In this document: one piece after another, positions 6,481 through 7,459 of the stretch
Position numbering within the stretch: position 1 is the first letter of the stretch
Layout: each line of letters opens with the position of its first letter
Origin: Gemmatimonadota bacterium
Lineage (GTDB): Bacteria; Latescibacterota; UBA2968; UBA8231
Direction: 5' to 3'
Assembly: GCA_026706165.1 (NCBI GenBank)
Contig: JAPOZF010000279.1
Coordinates: 1 to 7,459, forward strand
Length of the DNA stretch: 7,459 bases
The notes under the pieces: generated by a model
Told to the model about the DNA's origin: nothing
Databases searched by the model: none
What the model saw: only the letters and a program-made list of their open reading frames with translations
Made by a program: the position numbers and the translations under genes

Positions 6481-6501
6481 TTCTTCTTACCTTTTGAAGA
6501 A
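6481..6501. repeat. Inverted repeat TTCTTC/GAAGAA in the hflX-ATPase divergent spacer
   Basis: TTCTTC (6481-6486) and GAAGAA (6496-6501) are perfect 6-bp arms around a 9-bp centre. They lie in an AT-rich island upstream of both divergent genes, about 55 bp behind the hflX -35. It may be an operator-like dyad for either gene; no regulator is known. No convincing promoter for the plus-strand ATPase gene is visible around it. Confidence 0.3.
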
Positions 6502-6505
6502 TTGA

Positions 6506-6517
6506 GCCCTTCGGGGC
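6506..6517. other. Short UUCG-type tetraloop hairpin
   Basis: GCCC-TTCG-GGGC forms a 4-bp GC stem closed by a stable UUCG tetraloop when transcribed from the plus strand. It is too short for a standard terminator and no T-run follows. It could structure the leader of the downstream ATPase-like gene if transcription starts upstream of it. Confidence 0.25.
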
Positions 6518-6592
6518 CCCTTGCCGTACGCCACCTCGAAAGCGCCCCCGCTGATCCGATGCCCGCGGCCTGCTCCTGCCCTCTACTCGTGT

Positions 6593-6598
6593 GAGGAG
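6593..6598 (+). promoter_or_regulatory. Shine-Dalgarno GAGGAG for the ATPase-like gene
   Basis: GAGGAG is followed by TCGCC and ATG at 6604. An in-frame TGA at 6592-6594 precludes any earlier start, so this site fixes the start of the gene. Confidence 0.75.
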
Positions 6599-6603
6599 TC
6601 GCC

Positions 6604-7459
6604 ATGCCCGCATCCTGGCCCCGCGTTCCCTACGGTTGGGCTGATTTCCGCGCCATCCGTCTGGAGCAGCGCCTTTACGTCGACAAGACCCGCTTCGTCC
6701 ACGCGTTGGAAGAGGAACGCTACGCCTTTCTGATTCGACCCCGTCGCATGGGCAAGTCCTGCTGGGTCTCCCTGCTGGAGAATTACTACGACCGCAGGGG
6801 AGCCGACGAATTCGAGGCCGTCTTCGGCGGCACCGACCTCGGGAGGAATCCCACGGAAAACCGCCACCGCTACGTCGTGCTGCGCTTCAACTTTTCGGCG
6901 TTCAAGAACGCCTTGGACACCCTCGAATACCACTTTGAAGAGTATTGTCAACTGGTGGTCCGGAACGCGCTGGAGCGCAACCGGGACTTGTTTCCCGAAG
7001 CGGCGTTTCGGCACATCCGCTCGCCGGGCTCGGTCAATGGCCAGCTCAACGAGCTGTTTCTGTATGCGGGCGACCGCGGCATCCCGCTGTACGTGCTCAT
7101 CGACGAGTACGACAACTTCGCCAACACGGTGCTGGCCTATCACGGCGAAGAGGCGTACCAGTCCTTCACCCACGGCGGCGGCTTCTACCGCAATTTCTTC
7201 GCCACCCTCAAGGATGGGGCCGGACAGAGTCGCGGCGGGCTGGAGCGGCTGTTCATCACCGGGGTGTCGCCGATCACGATGGACGACGTGACCAGCGGCT
7301 TCAACATCGGCCGCAACATCAGCTTGCGGCCGGAGTTCAACGATATGCTCGGCTTCACCGAGGAGGAGGTGCGGGGTCTGCTGGAGATGTACCGGGACCA
7401 CGGGGTTTTGAATCAAGAGGTCGACGCGGCCCTGGAGGTGATGCGGGAGTGGTACAACG
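6604..7459 (+). CDS. AAA-ATPase-like protein of the PF09820 family (usually fused to a PD-(D/E)XK nuclease), 3'-truncated by window edge
   Basis: The frame runs open from ATG 6604 to the window end (285 complete codons, no stop). The N-terminus VPYGWADFRAIR...LYVDKTRFV followed by FLIRPRRMGKS (P-loop about 45-52, PRRxGKS form) is the signature of the AAA-ATPase-like family PF09820. A Walker B strand, LYVLIDEYDN, is at 162-171, and a FITGVSPITMDDVTSGFN segment (217-234) follows, then FTEEEVRGLL. Complete members generally run to more than 500 residues and end in a PD-(D/E)XK nuclease-like domain (PF08011), which would lie beyond this window. The biological role is not established; members are often multi-copy and patchily distributed. 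The start has a good GAGGAG site. TTT and TTG codons are clearly commoner than in the other genes here, hinting at separate origin. It is divergent from hflX. Confidence 0.88.
   Translation, partial: MPASWPRVPYGWADFRAIRLEQRLYVDKTRFVHALEEERYAFLIRPRRMGKSCWVSLLENYYDRRGADEFEAVFGGTDLGRNPTENRHRYVVLRFNFSAFKNALDTLEYHFEEYCQLVVRNALERNRDLFPEAAFRHIRSPGSVNGQLNELFLYAGDRGIPLYVLIDEYDNFANTVLAYHGEEAYQSFTHGGGFYRNFFATLKDGAGQSRGGLERLFITGVSPITMDDVTSGFNIGRNISLRPEFNDMLGFTEEEVRGLLEMYRDHGVLNQEVDAALEVMREWYN

Noticed and set aside
6161..6613. A 150-codon minus-strand frame starting with ATG upstream of hflX, considered as a frameshifted true hflX start
   Set aside because: Its sequence overlapping the hflX N-terminus is basic low-complexity and unrelated to HflX, and it begins upstream of the strong promoter. 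The CTG start in the correct frame explains the data without a frameshift.
6583..7416. A 277-codon minus-strand open frame at the window end
   Set aside because: The plus strand here encodes a clear PF09820 protein with P-loop and Walker B; the minus frame is its complement and has no motifs.

Overview
The window is high-GC throughout (about two-thirds G+C by eye) and carries seven protein genes on both strands, with no RNA gene, CRISPR array or recognisable insertion sequence. Gene content points to a bacterium with at least facultative anaerobic life: it encodes an oxygen-sensitive, three-cluster sulfatase-maturase-type radical SAM enzyme. Families such as DUF5069, DUF6807 and the PF09820 ATPase recur in Deltaproteobacteria and related lines and in Planctomycetes/Verrucomicrobia. 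The sequence alone does not fix the phylum.

Layout: (1) 1-1022, plus strand: the end of a DUF5069 protein, then after 6 bp a class-I glutamine-amidotransferase-like peptidase C26 (PuuD-like). (2) 1026-1718, minus strand: an ApaH-like PPP-family metallophosphatase, convergent with the C26 gene and only 3 bp from it. (3) A 131-bp divergent spacer, then 1850-4148, plus strand: a radical SAM/SPASM maturase with a C-terminal SEC-C zinc tail, followed after 58 bp by a DUF6807 protein. (4) 4282-4872, plus strand: a YfbR/HDDC2-like HD phosphohydrolase. (5) 5037-6368, minus strand: HflX, the ribosome-associated GTPase. (6) 6604 to the window end, plus strand: a PF09820-type AAA-ATPase-like gene, cut by the window edge.

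Most of this is single housekeeping or accessory genes rather than one pathway. The plausible functional pair is the maturase with DUF6807; both families are frequent in polysaccharide-degrading bacteria, but no sulfatase is visible here. The HD protein, the ApaH-like phosphatase and HflX have nucleotide- or stress-related roles but are not arranged as an operon.

The best sequence-level observation is at hflX. Its reading frame has no ATG, GTG or TTG that would give a full-length protein. A CTG codon preceded by a perfect AAGGAG at 5-nt spacing does, and a near-consensus sigma70 promoter sits just upstream, so the gene probably starts at CTG. I do not see convincing evidence of a wholly new multi-gene system in this window.
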